Origin: an uncultured Spirochaetia bacterium
GTDB taxonomy: Bacteria; Spirochaetota; Brachyspiria; Brachyspirales; Brachyspiraceae
Direction: 5' to 3'
DNA length: 64,000 nt
Assembly: GCA_947040495.1 (NCBI GenBank)
Contig: CAMRBQ010000003.1
Location: 1 to 64,000 of the forward strand
Part shown: positions 1 to 10,165 of the stretch, piece after piece
Layout of the letters: each line of letters opens with the position of its first letter
How positions within the stretch are numbered: position 1 is the stretch's first letter
Made by a program: the position numbers and the translations under genes
The notes under the pieces: model-generated
What the model saw: the letters and a program-made list of their open reading frames with translations, nothing else
What the model was told of the DNA's origin: nothing
The model's database searches: none

Positions 1-599
1 GCAAACTGTGGTAATGCAATAACTGGTTTTCCATCCTCTAAAATTATTGCATCTCCTGCAATAATTGTTTTATGTTTTGGAAGAAATAAAGAAATATGAC
101 CCTCTGTATGTCCACTCGTATCTATAATTTCTAAACCACCACATAAATCTAGTACATCTCCACCATTTACAACTAAATCTGTAGTTACGGATTTAACCTG
201 ATTTAATATTGATATAAATTGTTCACCATAAGCTTTTTGTTCCTCTGGTAAGCTTTTTTGCATTTCCTCGGCTTGTTCAAGTCTTAAAGATTTTGATTTG
301 CCCGAAATATAATTAGACTCAACCTCACTTGAAATAATTTTAATATGAGGGTATTTTATCTTTAAATCATAGAGTGATCCCATATGGTCGTGGTCATGGT
401 GCGTAATTAAAACTTTGGTTAAAGATTCAGGTGAAATCCCATTTTTTAAAAGTTCAGTTTCGATATTTGGTAAAAACCCTATATACCCACAATCAATTAA
501 AATTGTTTCGTTGTTATCTAATAAAACAACAGGGTGTATGTTGTCTTTTGTTCCTCCGAAATCAAACGATATGTCTAAAATTATAATTTTTCCGTTCAT
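1..599 (-). CDS. MBL-fold metallo-hydrolase (3' end outside window)
   Basis: The reading frame opens with ATG at 599 and runs without a stop off the left edge, so about 199 residues are visible and the C-terminus is missing. It shows the metallo-beta-lactamase fold: a first strand pair with LIDCGY near residue 38, the zinc signature THHDHDHMGS near residues 66-75, a DTSGHTEGH motif near 161-169 that supplies the next His ligand, and IIAGDAI near 182. Such proteins bind two metal ions and hydrolyse thioesters, lactones or related substrates; the substrate cannot be told from sequence. No strong ribosome binding site precedes the ATG. It lies 76 bases downstream of the small lipoprotein gene, on the same strand. 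The family is clear, the specific function is not. Confidence 0.85.
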   Translation of the reverse strand, partial: MNGKIIILDISFDFGGTKDNIHPVVLLDNNETILIDCGYIGFLPNIETELLKNGISPESLTKVLITHHDHDHMGSLYDLKIKYPHIKIISSEVESNYISGKSKSLRLEQAEEMQKSLPEEQKAYGEQFISILNQVKSVTTDLVVNGGDVLDLCGGLEIIDTSGHTEGHISLFLPKHKTIIAGDAIILEDGKPVIALPQF

Positions 600-675
600 A
601 AAAACTACTATCTATTATATAATCTTTACGGCATTGCACCGTATTCGTTGTTTTTCGTGATTACTAAAATAATCT

Positions 676-1086
676 TTACCATATATCATACAGCAAATAC
701 TCGCATAATTCAAGCCTTTTAAATTCTGCACCATTTATAAGAATTTTACTAGAATCAATATATTGTATATCAAAAACTTCCCAATCGGAAAATTGATTAT
801 CATACAATCTTTCATAATATATACAATCTTCTAATTTCCACTCTAAATTACAGCAGAAAGGACTATCATGATCCTCTTTTCCGAGTGTTTCATGTGAACT
901 ATAATAACCTATAATATTATGATCATGAAATTTATAACTAAAATAATCATAATAACTATATGCATCTATAATATCTACCCATGCCCCTTTTCTAATCCTA
1001 TAGCACTTCCCTGTAAATCTAATGTCTGGGGAATCTTTATGCTCTAAGTTATTACATGACACTATAGCAAATAAAAATATACCCAC
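676..1086 (-). CDS. small putative lipoprotein, natural start out of frame
   Basis: The open frame begins at a GTG (1086) and encodes 136 residues with no recognised domain. It starts inside a hydrophobic stretch ending in IVSC, a spirochaetal lipobox. The rest is rich in Tyr, Asp and Cys and is probably exported. A much better start lies at ATG 1111, preceded by AAGAAGA, but it is followed by seven A bases (1102-1108). With six A the frame would read MKKLFFLLVGIFLFAIVSC and join this ORF perfectly; with seven it shifts and stops within 20 codons. The gene is therefore frameshifted at its start, phase-variable, or affected by a sequencing error. Function is unknown. Confidence 0.6.
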   Translation of the reverse strand: MGIFLFAIVSCNNLEHKDSPDIRFTGKCYRIRKGAWVDIIDAYSYYDYFSYKFHDHNIIGYYSSHETLGKEDHDSPFCCNLEWKLEDCIYYERLYDNQFSDWEVFDIQYIDSSKILINGAEFKRLELCEYLLYDIW

Positions 1087-1280
1087 AAGTAAGAAGAATA
1101 ATTTTTTTCATAAAAATATCTTCTTAAAATATTATAACAGCAGGGATACTCATTTTTTATATAAATTCAATAGCCATTAAAGATCAGAATGTCAATATTT
1201 AAATGTTAATATCTTTATAACATACAACTTAAACCCACACCGCGCTTGAATAAAAAATAAATATAAAATAGTATAACATT

Positions 1281-4200
1281 ATGAAGTTTAATAAAGAACA
1301 ACAACAAGCCCTTGATAGTTTTATATCGGATAAATCTGTATTTGTTAGTGCCTCAGCGGGCACTGGTAAAACAACTATGCTCGTTCATTCATATATCAGA
1401 CTGCTAGAAAAAAATGTAAAGCCAAGTGAAATAGTCTCTATTACATTTACCAAAAACGCCGCAAATGAAATGCTTATAAAAATACGCTCACTCATAAGAG
1501 ATAGAGTATATAAATCTAGCAATGCTGATAAAAAAAAATGGCTCAATATTTATAATAATTTTTCAAAAGAAGCAAATATTTCTACTATAGATTCATATGC
1601 TAGTTCAATAATTCGTACATATGGTTATCATTTAGACATTCTTCCAAATGTTAGTATAAGTAGTGGCAACGACCATAAATGTGAAAAGATAATGGATAGT
1701 GTTATTGAAAATATTTTGAAACATAAGGAAAAATATAAATCTATATATAATCCAATGAAATTGTATATATCAGCAAATAAAAAAGAATTTATAAATGAAA
1801 TGATATCCTTTACAAATATGATAAAGCCTAGAGCCGGTAGTTTTAATATATTTGAAGATATGGTTCGTAGTCTTTTTGAAATAAAAGATAATATAAAAAA
1901 TATTCATATTAAAATAAATGATAATATAAATCAAATCTTAAGTTTTGAGCATAGTGGCAAAACTGTAAATAATCTTCAAAGTCTAGTTAATATATATAAA
2001 AATAAAATTATAGATATTGATAGCATAGAAAATCTTGACAAACATCATATAAAAATACTTCTTGATGAGTTAGAATCTTTTAGAGATGGCATTAAATGTG
2101 GTACTGTCAAAATATTTAAAGATATTGCCGCAGAGCTTAGAGATACAAATCTACAGAAATATTATGACATAGTGTTTAAAATATATTATAAAGATTATAT
2201 AGAAAATATTTTATTATTTATGAAAGAACTATTTACTTCATATGAAAATAAAAAAATATTAAATAGTATACTTACATTTGATGACTTAGTTGAAAAATCA
2301 TGCCAACTTTTAGAGAATAAGAACATACAGGATAATATAAGCAATAAAATAAAATATGTTATAGTTGATGAAACGCAGGATACAAATAATCTACAATATA
2401 ATTTTATAAATCTCTTGCTATTTGGAACAAAAAATATCGATGAAAATATACTCAATAACTCTAACAAAGTAGCATTTATTGTTGGCGATAGGAAGCAATC
2501 AATATACAGATTTAGAAATGCAAATATAAACTCATTTTTAAATTATGGCGATATTTTTGAAAAATCTAAAAATAGTAATACAGTTTATTTGAAAACAAAT
2601 TATAGAAGTGATCAATATTTAATTAATTTTTTCAACAATTTTTTTGAAAATGTATTCTTAGGCGATGCTATAAATTATGCTGATTCTGATAATTTAAAGC
2701 CAAATGATTTTACTAGTAATAACAACAGTTGCGATAAAAAAATATCATTTCTTATGCTAAATCAAAATCAGTCTAGTGGTGATAAAAAAATAAACAGTGA
2801 AGATCAATCTATGCTTGAGGCGAATGCATTTGCTAGATATATTGAAAAAGAGTTAGAAAATGATAGTTCGCTAGAATATAATAAATTTGCACTGCTACTT
2901 CCAACATTAAAAAAACTTCATTACTATATAGAAGCATTTACAAAATATAAAATACCATTCTATATATATAGCGGTAGTGGATTTTTTTCTAGACCAGAGA
3001 TAAATAATATAATATTTTTTTTGAAATATTTAGTATTAAAAGAAGAGTCTCTTATATCATTTATAATTCGTAAAGAATTTTTTGATATTAGTGAAAACGA
3101 TCTTTACATTGTAAATAAAATATTAGTTGAAAATAACTATAGCCTTAAAGATATTTTTACAGATATAAGTATACTCTATTTATTTGATAACTTTTTTGAA
3201 ATAAAAAATAGACTTAGTGATATAAGAAAGATTATATTAGAACTTTCATATTATAGTAGTTTTGAAAATGCAAGTAATATAATAAACTTAATTATCTCAA
3301 AGACAAACTACAATGCATATTTAATGACAAAGCCAGATGGTGATTTTGCATATTCAAATATTGAAAAATTTATTGAAAAGGCTAGGCTATATGAAAGGCA
3401 GACTGGTGAAAATATATATGACTTTTTAGAAAATATAGATAATCTAATACAAGAAGATGATAGATATTCTACCGTACCACTGCTCAAAGTTAATGCCATA
3501 AGTATTATGAGTATACATGCCTCAAAGGGACTTGAATTTGATAATATACTACTTGGAGAACTTAGAAATAGACGCATATCTAATTTTAATAAATCCTCAT
3601 TTACATTTATAGATGACCATCCACATATACCAATATATACTGATGATTATAGTGTTATTGGGCTTTCAGAAATTGATAAAGAAACTAATAACGATAGAGA
3701 GCATTCGCAAAGGAAAAGACTACTCTATGTAGCACTTACTAGAGCAAAAAAAAATCTTGTAGTCTCTGGAGAAAATAGTAATAAAACATCATACCGACAA
3801 TTTTTTGATGAATACTATCAGGCATTAAATAAAGAAAATATTTTTGATGATAATAACACAATAGATAATAATAAAATTCCTTATAGCGAAAATATAACAG
3901 ACCTAATTCATATTAGTGAATTTAATGATAGCCTAAAACATAAATATATAGATATATACATATACGGATATGGCATATTAAATAAATATTCTTTGGATAA
4001 AAATAGTATAGCAAAACCTAATAGCGAATTAAATATTAACTATATAGAAAATAAAATAAAATCAGCAAATATAATTATAGAAAGAGCATCTCAAACAAAT
4101 AACTTAGATGAGCCAGAATTATATAATATAAAAGAATGCTTGACAAATATTATTTCAGAATATAACGAAAATAAAGATAATACAGAAATAAAAGAAGTTT

Positions 4201-4709
4201 CTATTATGACAGTTGGGACTATTGTACATAATCTACTTGAAATATTTGATTATAATCAATACAAAATTGAAAGCAATACATATATACAAAAATTAATAAC
4301 AAAAGCAGAATTTGAAATTAAAAACTATAGTAATAAAAATAGTGCCTTAGAAAAAATAGAACACGCTATTCATAATTATATAAACTCCATGCATACAAAA
4401 AATATATTAAATAAAAAAGAAATTATACTAATGAGAGAGCATTCATTTGAAAAAAGAATAGAAGAAGAAAATGGTGATATAAAAATAATACGTTCAAAAA
4501 TAGATTTGGTCACAAAAGATATTGAAAATATATACTATGTTATAGACTATAAACTTTCATCATTTAAAAATGGCATAGAAAATCAATATAAAAATCAAAT
4601 GCAAACATACAAAGATTTTATAATGAATATATTGAATTTAGAAAAAAAACAAGTTAGAGCAGATGTTATTCTGCTATTAGATGGAATTACTATAAACATT
4701 GAAGATTAA
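1281..4709 (+). CDS. addA: AddA-like UvrD-family helicase/RecB-type nuclease
   Basis: 1142 residues, close to the usual AddA length. Superfamily 1 helicase motifs are present in order: Walker A SASAGTGKTT (about 23-32), ITFTKNAANEM, VDETQDTNN (motif II), GDRKQSIYRFR (III), TNYRSDQ (IV), SIHASKGLEFD (V) and LLYVALTRAKK (VI). The C-terminus holds a PD-(D/E)XK nuclease: GTIVHNLLE, then KIDLV and VIDYK near residues 1065-1090 with the metal-binding Asp and catalytic Lys. AddA works with AddB to resect double-strand breaks for RecA loading. No addB is visible here, so the partner must lie elsewhere, just outside, or be absent. The name is firm at family level; a stand-alone helicase-nuclease is the alternative. 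Confidence 0.82.
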   Translation: MKFNKEQQQALDSFISDKSVFVSASAGTGKTTMLVHSYIRLLEKNVKPSEIVSITFTKNAANEMLIKIRSLIRDRVYKSSNADKKKWLNIYNNFSKEANISTIDSYASSIIRTYGYHLDILPNVSISSGNDHKCEKIMDSVIENILKHKEKYKSIYNPMKLYISANKKEFINEMISFTNMIKPRAGSFNIFEDMVRSLFEIKDNIKNIHIKINDNINQILSFEHSGKTVNNLQSLVNIYKNKIIDIDSIENLDKHHIKILLDELESFRDGIKCGTVKIFKDIAAELRDTNLQKYYDIVFKIYYKDYIENILLFMKELFTSYENKKILNSILTFDDLVEKSCQLLENKNIQDNISNKIKYVIVDETQDTNNLQYNFINLLLFGTKNIDENILNNSNKVAFIVGDRKQSIYRFRNANINSFLNYGDIFEKSKNSNTVYLKTNYRSDQYLINFFNNFFENVFLGDAINYADSDNLKPNDFTSNNNSCDKKISFLMLNQNQSSGDKKINSEDQSMLEANAFARYIEKELENDSSLEYNKFALLLPTLKKLHYYIEAFTKYKIPFYIYSGSGFFSRPEINNIIFFLKYLVLKEESLISFIIRKEFFDISENDLYIVNKILVENNYSLKDIFTDISILYLFDNFFEIKNRLSDIRKIILELSYYSSFENASNIINLIISKTNYNAYLMTKPDGDFAYSNIEKFIEKARLYERQTGENIYDFLENIDNLIQEDDRYSTVPLLKVNAISIMSIHASKGLEFDNILLGELRNRRISNFNKSSFTFIDDHPHIPIYTDDYSVIGLSEIDKETNNDREHSQRKRLLYVALTRAKKNLVVSGENSNKTSYRQFFDEYYQALNKENIFDDNNTIDNNKIPYSENITDLIHISEFNDSLKHKYIDIYIYGYGILNKYSLDKNSIAKPNSELNINYIENKIKSANIIIERASQTNNLDEPELYNIKECLTNIISEYNENKDNTEIKEVSIMTVGTIVHNLLEIFDYNQYKIESNTYIQKLITKAEFEIKNYSNKNSALEKIEHAIHNYINSMHTKNILNKKEIILMREHSFEKRIEEENGDIKIIRSKIDLVTKDIENIYYVIDYKLSSFKNGIENQYKNQMQTYKDFIMNILNLEKKQVRADVILLLDGITINIED

Positions 4710-4767
4710 TAAAATTTAATATAAATAACTTAGCATTATTAATCTAAAAGTATTTTTTACTAATAAA

Positions 4768-5055
4768 CTAATTTTTTTTAATTGTCTTTTTACTTGTATT
4801 AGTCTTTTCTAATTTATTAATTTTTTTCTTCATCTCTTCATTTTCAGATTTTAATTTTTTTATCTCATCAGTAATATCTTTAGTTTCCTCTTTAGCACAA
4901 TTTATAACACCCTCATATAAAGCAAAAAGATTGCCCGCATATTCAAGCTTATGCTTTAACATTGATATCTCTTCTTTATACATTACAACTTTGGCTTCAA
5001 GAAGTTTTTTATCTTCGTCTAAATCCATTATATCTTTTTCATTTATTAAACTCAT
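4768..5055 (-). CDS. small coiled-coil protein
   Basis: 95 residues, highly charged, with heptad-like runs at both ends (DKKLLEAKVVMYKEEISMLK, then ITDEIKKLKSENEEMKKKIN) and a Lys/Thr-rich tail. It has no signal peptide or membrane segment, so it is probably a cytoplasmic coiled-coil that self-associates. The ATG is preceded by GGCGGAGAAAG, a strong ribosome binding site, and a promoter-like TTGACA/TACTAT pair lies just upstream. It converges with addA and sits beyond cheA on the same strand, but its own promoter suggests it is transcribed separately. Function unknown. Confidence 0.7.
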   Translation of the reverse strand: MSLINEKDIMDLDEDKKLLEAKVVMYKEEISMLKHKLEYAGNLFALYEGVINCAKEETKDITDEIKKLKSENEEMKKKINKLEKTNTSKKTIKKN

Positions 5056-5090
5056 CTTTCTCCGCCCTCACTATTTTTACTTTACATTAA

Positions 5091-5120
5091 ATAGTATGTA
5101 AATTATAGTAGAAATGTCAA
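5091..5120 (-). promoter_or_regulatory. putative sigma-70 promoter of the coiled-coil gene
   Basis: On the minus strand TTGACA (5120-5115) is followed after 18 bases by TACTAT (5096-5091). It is about 35 bases upstream of the ATG at 5055, which is a normal leader length. The exact -35 match supports it; the spacer is one base long. Confidence 0.5.
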
Positions 5121-5330
5121 GTAATTTTATATTGACAAATATCATAGAATAGCAACTATTAGAAGACTTTTATATTAAAGCATATTTTGCTAATTAAATA
5201 GAGTAAAATAAGAAAAAATCACCCTATATAGTATACTATAAAGTAAATATAACATGAAATATAAAAATTAACCAATATATATTTTTCTAAAAAACACAAA
5301 TTTTATTTTTAAACCTAATATATGCTATCA

Positions 5331-7730
5331 TCATAACTCATTATCTATTTTTTTATCTAAATTTTCGCCATTATTTTCATAATGTTTTAATGAATTTATA
5401 AATGATTTTAAGTCAAATTTTTTCTGTAATACATTTTCTTTTGTTGTTTTTATGGATGCAGACATAACTATATCCTGTATATCCAAGATAAAACTTACAG
5501 TTCCATCTCCTAATATAGTCGCACCAACAATACCCTCTGTTTTTGCTATTTTATCATTTAATGCTTTAATAACTATATCTTGTTCACCTACCAATGTATT
5601 TACAAGCAACGCTACTTTTGTATTTTCAAAACTTATTATTACCGCATATTCAGAATCTTTTTCATATCTAGAAGGTAAACTAAATATATCTTTTAATCGA
5701 ACAACACCAATTATTTCATCCCGTATATTTATAACAGGTGCGCTCTCTAATTCATATACAGAGCTTGAATCGATACAAAGTGTTTCAACTATACTATTAA
5801 CAGGAACAGCATAATATTCTTGTTCAACATCAACAATTAAAGCCTCAATAATTGCAAGTGTCAAAGGAATACGCAAAGAAAAGACAGATCCCTTTCCAAA
5901 CTCAGTATCTACAGTAATAGAACCATTTATTTTTTCCAGGCTCTTTTTTACAACATCCATACCAACACCACGCCCAGATACACTTGTAATTTTTTCCGCG
6001 GTAGAAAAACCAGCTGCAAATATTAAATCAATTTTTTCTCTATCTGTAAGTATTTCATTAGCATTTACAATACCTTTTTTAACAGCACTCTTAAATATTT
6101 GCTCTGGTATCATGCCCTTTCCATCATCTGTAATTTTTATGATGATAAGGTTGCCCTCATGCGAAGCCATAAGTTTTATTTTACCGAGCCTTGCTTTTCC
6201 AGAACGTTCTCTCTCTTCAGGCGATTCAATGCCATGGTCCATCGCATTTCTAACAAGGTGTATCATCGGGTCGACAAGTACCTCTATAACTGACTTATCT
6301 AATTCTGTATCTTCTCCAATTATTTCAAGTGCAACCTCTTTACCCATATCTCTTGCTAAATCACGTATAAGACGTGGAAAACGATTAAAATTTTGCGCTA
6401 TTGGAACCATTCTTATTTTCATAACTGTAGCTTGAATATCACTTGTTACTCTTGAAAGTATTTGATATGAAGACCTATATTTATCTACAGTCAAACGTAG
6501 AAAAGCCTCACTACCAGCTATATTTTTAATATGCCCATTAAATTCATCAAGTATTTCATTACGTAAATCTTTTAACTCTTGCTTTTCCATCGTATTTTCT
6601 AATTTTTTTAATGTCTGTAAAACTGTTGTTCTAAAATATTTCTTAAGTTCATTTAGATAGATAGATATATTATTTGAATAAGATAAGAAATCATCTTCAT
6701 ATTGTTGATAAGCACTTTTATTAATTACAAGCTCTCCAACCTGATTCATCATGGCATCAATTCTATCACTTTCAACTCTAAGAAATGTATTATGTTTATC
6801 TTTTTTTGAATCTGATGTAACTTGTTTTTTATTTTTAGATATATCTTCATCTTTTTTAGATTTATCTTCTTCAGATTTTAATTCATCTTGTTCTTTCACT
6901 ACCTCTAAAACATTTTTATCTCTTGAAAATTTAACATATTCTTCAATATTTATATCTTCAATAGTTATAGACTTTGTTATCTCTTCTATGGTTATATATT
7001 CTTGAATTTTATCTTTATTCTTATCAGTAGATATAACATAAATAACACTTGGGTAAAATTCATCACCCTCAAGTTCTGTAAGGGGTGGGACAGTGGAAAT
7101 AACATCACCAATATCTTTCAAATTTACAAAAACTTGAACACCGCCAACTGTACGCATAGGACTTTCTATATCAAAATCTACAAATACAGTATATATATTA
7201 AGTCCATTTTCAAGTAAAGTTCTTATAGTTTCTATAAGGTCATTATCTAAATTTAAGTCTATTAGAGCTTCCTCTTCATTACTTTTATCTTCTGAAAGTT
7301 TTTCATCTAATTTACTACTAACATTATCTTTAGATAGCTTCTCCTTACGAAAATTCTCTATAATCTCTAGCTCATTTGCAACATTAATTGTAGCATCACG
7401 CTCATCGTATGCAGCCTCTACAAGGTCTTTTATATTATCTATACCACGTAGTAATACATCTATAGTTTCATCATCAATTTTTATTTCATTATTTCTAATT
7501 AAATCTAATAAATCCTCAAATCTATGGGTATAACTTGAAACTTCAGTTAGCTCTACAGCACCAGCACTGCCTTTGAGTGTATGCACAGCACGAAATATCT
7601 CCTGAATAGCATCTGAATCTTCATAGTTATTCGAAAGATTTAAAATATTACTTTCTAATCTTTCGAGCATCTCAAATGCTTCTTCAAAAAAATCTTTACG
7701 TAAGCTCAATATATATTCATCTATAGCCAT
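5331..7730 (-). CDS. cheA: chemotaxis histidine kinase CheA
   Basis: 799 residues with the full CheA layout. An HPt domain at the N-terminus has the phosphorylated His50 in AVHTLKGSAG. A variable P2-like region and an acidic/Lys-rich linker follow (about 130-310), then the dimerisation helices. The kinase core has the N box HLVRNAMDHGIE, the G1 box TDDGKGM and the G2 box SGRGVGMDVVKK. A CheW-like domain ends the protein. CheA passes signals from chemoreceptors to CheY and so controls periplasmic flagellar rotation. Its start has AGGTG nine bases upstream. It lies 116 bases downstream of the GH57 gene on the same strand, with no other chemotaxis gene adjacent. Confidence 0.96.
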   Translation of the reverse strand: MAIDEYILSLRKDFFEEAFEMLERLESNILNLSNNYEDSDAIQEIFRAVHTLKGSAGAVELTEVSSYTHRFEDLLDLIRNNEIKIDDETIDVLLRGIDNIKDLVEAAYDERDATINVANELEIIENFRKEKLSKDNVSSKLDEKLSEDKSNEEEALIDLNLDNDLIETIRTLLENGLNIYTVFVDFDIESPMRTVGGVQVFVNLKDIGDVISTVPPLTELEGDEFYPSVIYVISTDKNKDKIQEYITIEEITKSITIEDINIEEYVKFSRDKNVLEVVKEQDELKSEEDKSKKDEDISKNKKQVTSDSKKDKHNTFLRVESDRIDAMMNQVGELVINKSAYQQYEDDFLSYSNNISIYLNELKKYFRTTVLQTLKKLENTMEKQELKDLRNEILDEFNGHIKNIAGSEAFLRLTVDKYRSSYQILSRVTSDIQATVMKIRMVPIAQNFNRFPRLIRDLARDMGKEVALEIIGEDTELDKSVIEVLVDPMIHLVRNAMDHGIESPEERERSGKARLGKIKLMASHEGNLIIIKITDDGKGMIPEQIFKSAVKKGIVNANEILTDREKIDLIFAAGFSTAEKITSVSGRGVGMDVVKKSLEKINGSITVDTEFGKGSVFSLRIPLTLAIIEALIVDVEQEYYAVPVNSIVETLCIDSSSVYELESAPVINIRDEIIGVVRLKDIFSLPSRYEKDSEYAVIISFENTKVALLVNTLVGEQDIVIKALNDKIAKTEGIVGATILGDGTVSFILDIQDIVMSASIKTTKENVLQKKFDLKSFINSLKHYENNGENLDKKIDNEL

Positions 7731-7846
7731 TATATTTACACCTGTATAAATTTTTATTTCTTAAAACTATAAATAATTATAAAATTCAAAAAATATTAAT
7801 ACTATGAATATTATCGACATTTTTTATAGTTTCCATATAACAATTA

Positions 7847-10156
7847 CTAAAATTTAATTTTATCAACTGAAAAGTTTAACCAAGTACCAAGTGTCTTAAA
7901 ATCTTTATCATCTTTAAAAGATATATTATTTTTATACATATCATTAGCTATTATATAAAACATATTCTCTAATTGATATCTTTTTACTGGCATCTCATTT
8001 GTAGTAACAAATTTTACATCTTCTAATATATCTCTAACAAGGTCTTTCGAATAACCATCTTGTAATTTATTAAGTTTATTAAAAATAGTATTTTCTATAA
8101 GTCTTGCGATACCACTAGTTGATACACTTATTCTTGTAGACCTAAGACTTAAAAGCATATCACTTACTTTAGCATATGCTATTTGACCTTCTTTTTCAAT
8201 ATATCCACGTAGTATTGGAGAATATAAAGAGCCTAATATCCTGTCAAAATCATAATCACAATTAATTTCATTTTTGGCATATACATCAATCAAATCATCA
8301 AGAACACTCATTAGTTTATAAATATTATCATTGACACTTTCTATTTTTTCAGACAAATACATTGAACTAATATTATTTTTATCTTCAGATATTATATCTT
8401 TCATCGAAAGTTTTTTCTCTATAGACTTATCAATATTTTCTATTTCGTAGGATAATTTTATATAATTTTCGATATAATTTTCTGTTATGATGTTTTTTAC
8501 CTTGAAATATTTTTTTGGTATATATTTATGTGTAATAGCACCTATTATGATATTTTTATCAACATCTGTTACAATTATTTCATATCCATATACATTATTT
8601 ATATCATTTACATTTACTGCTTTTTTTTGTGCTATAATATCTATTATTCCATGATTTATAATATAGCATTCACTATATTCTTCTTGCTCAACCAGTCTAA
8701 ATAAATCTATCCCTGTTTGATTATCACAATTACTTATAGCCAATTCTAATTTTTTACAGAATTTATTATAAGCCTCATCAATATGAGGTATATGATTTCT
8801 AAGCTTACGTAATAATATAAAACTTCTATTCGCATATTTCATGTTTTGCATAGGCTCAATACCTGAAATATCTGCAAAAAACCAGCCACATGATGTAAAT
8901 GCAAATACAGAATATTTATATGCCTCCATAAGCAATATAAAATTTTCTTTTGAAATTTTGCTTGAACATGTATCATATATCTCATCAATTTTATCATTAT
9001 CATATATGTATTTTATATAGCTACTTCTAAGTACAATTCTCGTTTCTTCTGTAAAGCCAAGTTCTTTTGCAAATATAGTATCTTGCAGTTTTCGAAGTAC
9101 ATCAAAAGCCTCTCTCAAAGGTTTACGCCATTTCTGATTCCAACCATCCATGCCGCCTGTACTACAACCACAATCACTTCTCCATCTCTCAACACCATGT
9201 GCACAACTCCATGAAGTACCTTTCCCATCATAACCTGCATGTAGTATAGCCTCATTTTTAACATCATTTATAGATAGATAATGTGCATAGTTTGTAATAG
9301 TTACATCACCACTATCAACAACATTAGTAAAGTATCTTGATAAACACATATCACCAAAAGGTTCATGATGACCATATGATTCACCATCTGTAGCTAGGTT
9401 TAACATTCTAAGTCCAGAATCATGGGCAGCTCTTATACGATTTGAAAAGACATCTACATTTCTAAGTACATGTTCAAATGCTATTGATTGAGATATTTGA
9501 GCATCATAGAAAAATGCTGTAATAGAAGAGCCATCTTCAGAATATATCTTATATGGTATAGATGTATTGATTCTAGCATTAGATACATCCATAATTTCAC
9601 CATGTTCATTTTTTACAAAATTTGCTTGGAATGGTGATAAAACTACAAATTTTATACCCGCTTTACTTAGTACAGATATTGTATCCCCATTTATAGCAGT
9701 TTCAGAAAGCCACATCCCTTCAGGGAAATGGTTGAAATATTTTTGAAAATTATATATAGCCCACTCTACTTGTACATACATATCCTCTTTACTCGCAAGA
9801 GGCATTATTATATGATTATATGATTGTGCTATTGCATTCCCATGACCAAGCCTTAAAACACTTTTTCTATCGCCATCTACAATACGCTCAAGTACATCAG
9901 GTCTTGTTTCAGCTATATAATCAAGTAATGTTGGTCCAAAATTATAGCTCAAATATTCATAGTTGTTTACAAGACTAGTAATACGACCATAGTTATCAAG
10001 TAGACGTGAATAAGCATTTGGGGCATAACATTCATCTACAATGCGTTCATTCCAATCATGCGATGGTAATGCTGAAGCCTGTTCTGTTATAATATTTATA
10101 GAAGGATTCTCCCTTGGCGGCTGATAAAAATGTCCATGTATAATTATATATTTCAC
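7847..10156 (-). CDS. GH57-family glycoside hydrolase with DUF3536 region
   Basis: 769 residues, starting at GTG with AGGAG six bases upstream. The N-terminus HGHFYQPPRENP is typical of GH57 enzymes. The catalytic nucleophile is visible as Glu152 in GMWLSETA, and the likely acid/base as Asp257 in NLATDGESYGHHEP. The C-terminal half (from about 300) resembles DUF3536. There is no signal peptide, so it acts in the cytoplasm, probably on alpha-linked glucans or mannans (alpha-amylase, glucanotransferase or branching-type activity); the exact substrate cannot be read. Its ribosome site overlaps the stop codon of the upstream GH3 gene (9-base gap), so the two form an operon. Confidence 0.88.
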   Translation of the reverse strand: MKYIIIHGHFYQPPRENPSINIITEQASALPSHDWNERIVDECYAPNAYSRLLDNYGRITSLVNNYEYLSYNFGPTLLDYIAETRPDVLERIVDGDRKSVLRLGHGNAIAQSYNHIIMPLASKEDMYVQVEWAIYNFQKYFNHFPEGMWLSETAINGDTISVLSKAGIKFVVLSPFQANFVKNEHGEIMDVSNARINTSIPYKIYSEDGSSITAFFYDAQISQSIAFEHVLRNVDVFSNRIRAAHDSGLRMLNLATDGESYGHHEPFGDMCLSRYFTNVVDSGDVTITNYAHYLSINDVKNEAILHAGYDGKGTSWSCAHGVERWRSDCGCSTGGMDGWNQKWRKPLREAFDVLRKLQDTIFAKELGFTEETRIVLRSSYIKYIYDNDKIDEIYDTCSSKISKENFILLMEAYKYSVFAFTSCGWFFADISGIEPMQNMKYANRSFILLRKLRNHIPHIDEAYNKFCKKLELAISNCDNQTGIDLFRLVEQEEYSECYIINHGIIDIIAQKKAVNVNDINNVYGYEIIVTDVDKNIIIGAITHKYIPKKYFKVKNIITENYIENYIKLSYEIENIDKSIEKKLSMKDIISEDKNNISSMYLSEKIESVNDNIYKLMSVLDDLIDVYAKNEINCDYDFDRILGSLYSPILRGYIEKEGQIAYAKVSDMLLSLRSTRISVSTSGIARLIENTIFNKLNKLQDGYSKDLVRDILEDVKFVTTNEMPVKRYQLENMFYIIANDMYKNNISFKDDKDFKTLGTWLNFSVDKIKF

Positions 10157-10165
10157 TATCCACTC

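Noticed and set aside
7811-7818. GTCGATAA upstream of cheA as a sigma-28 -10 element
   Set aside because: No TAAA-like -35 lies about 15 bases upstream on the minus strand, and the -10 differs from GCCGATAA.
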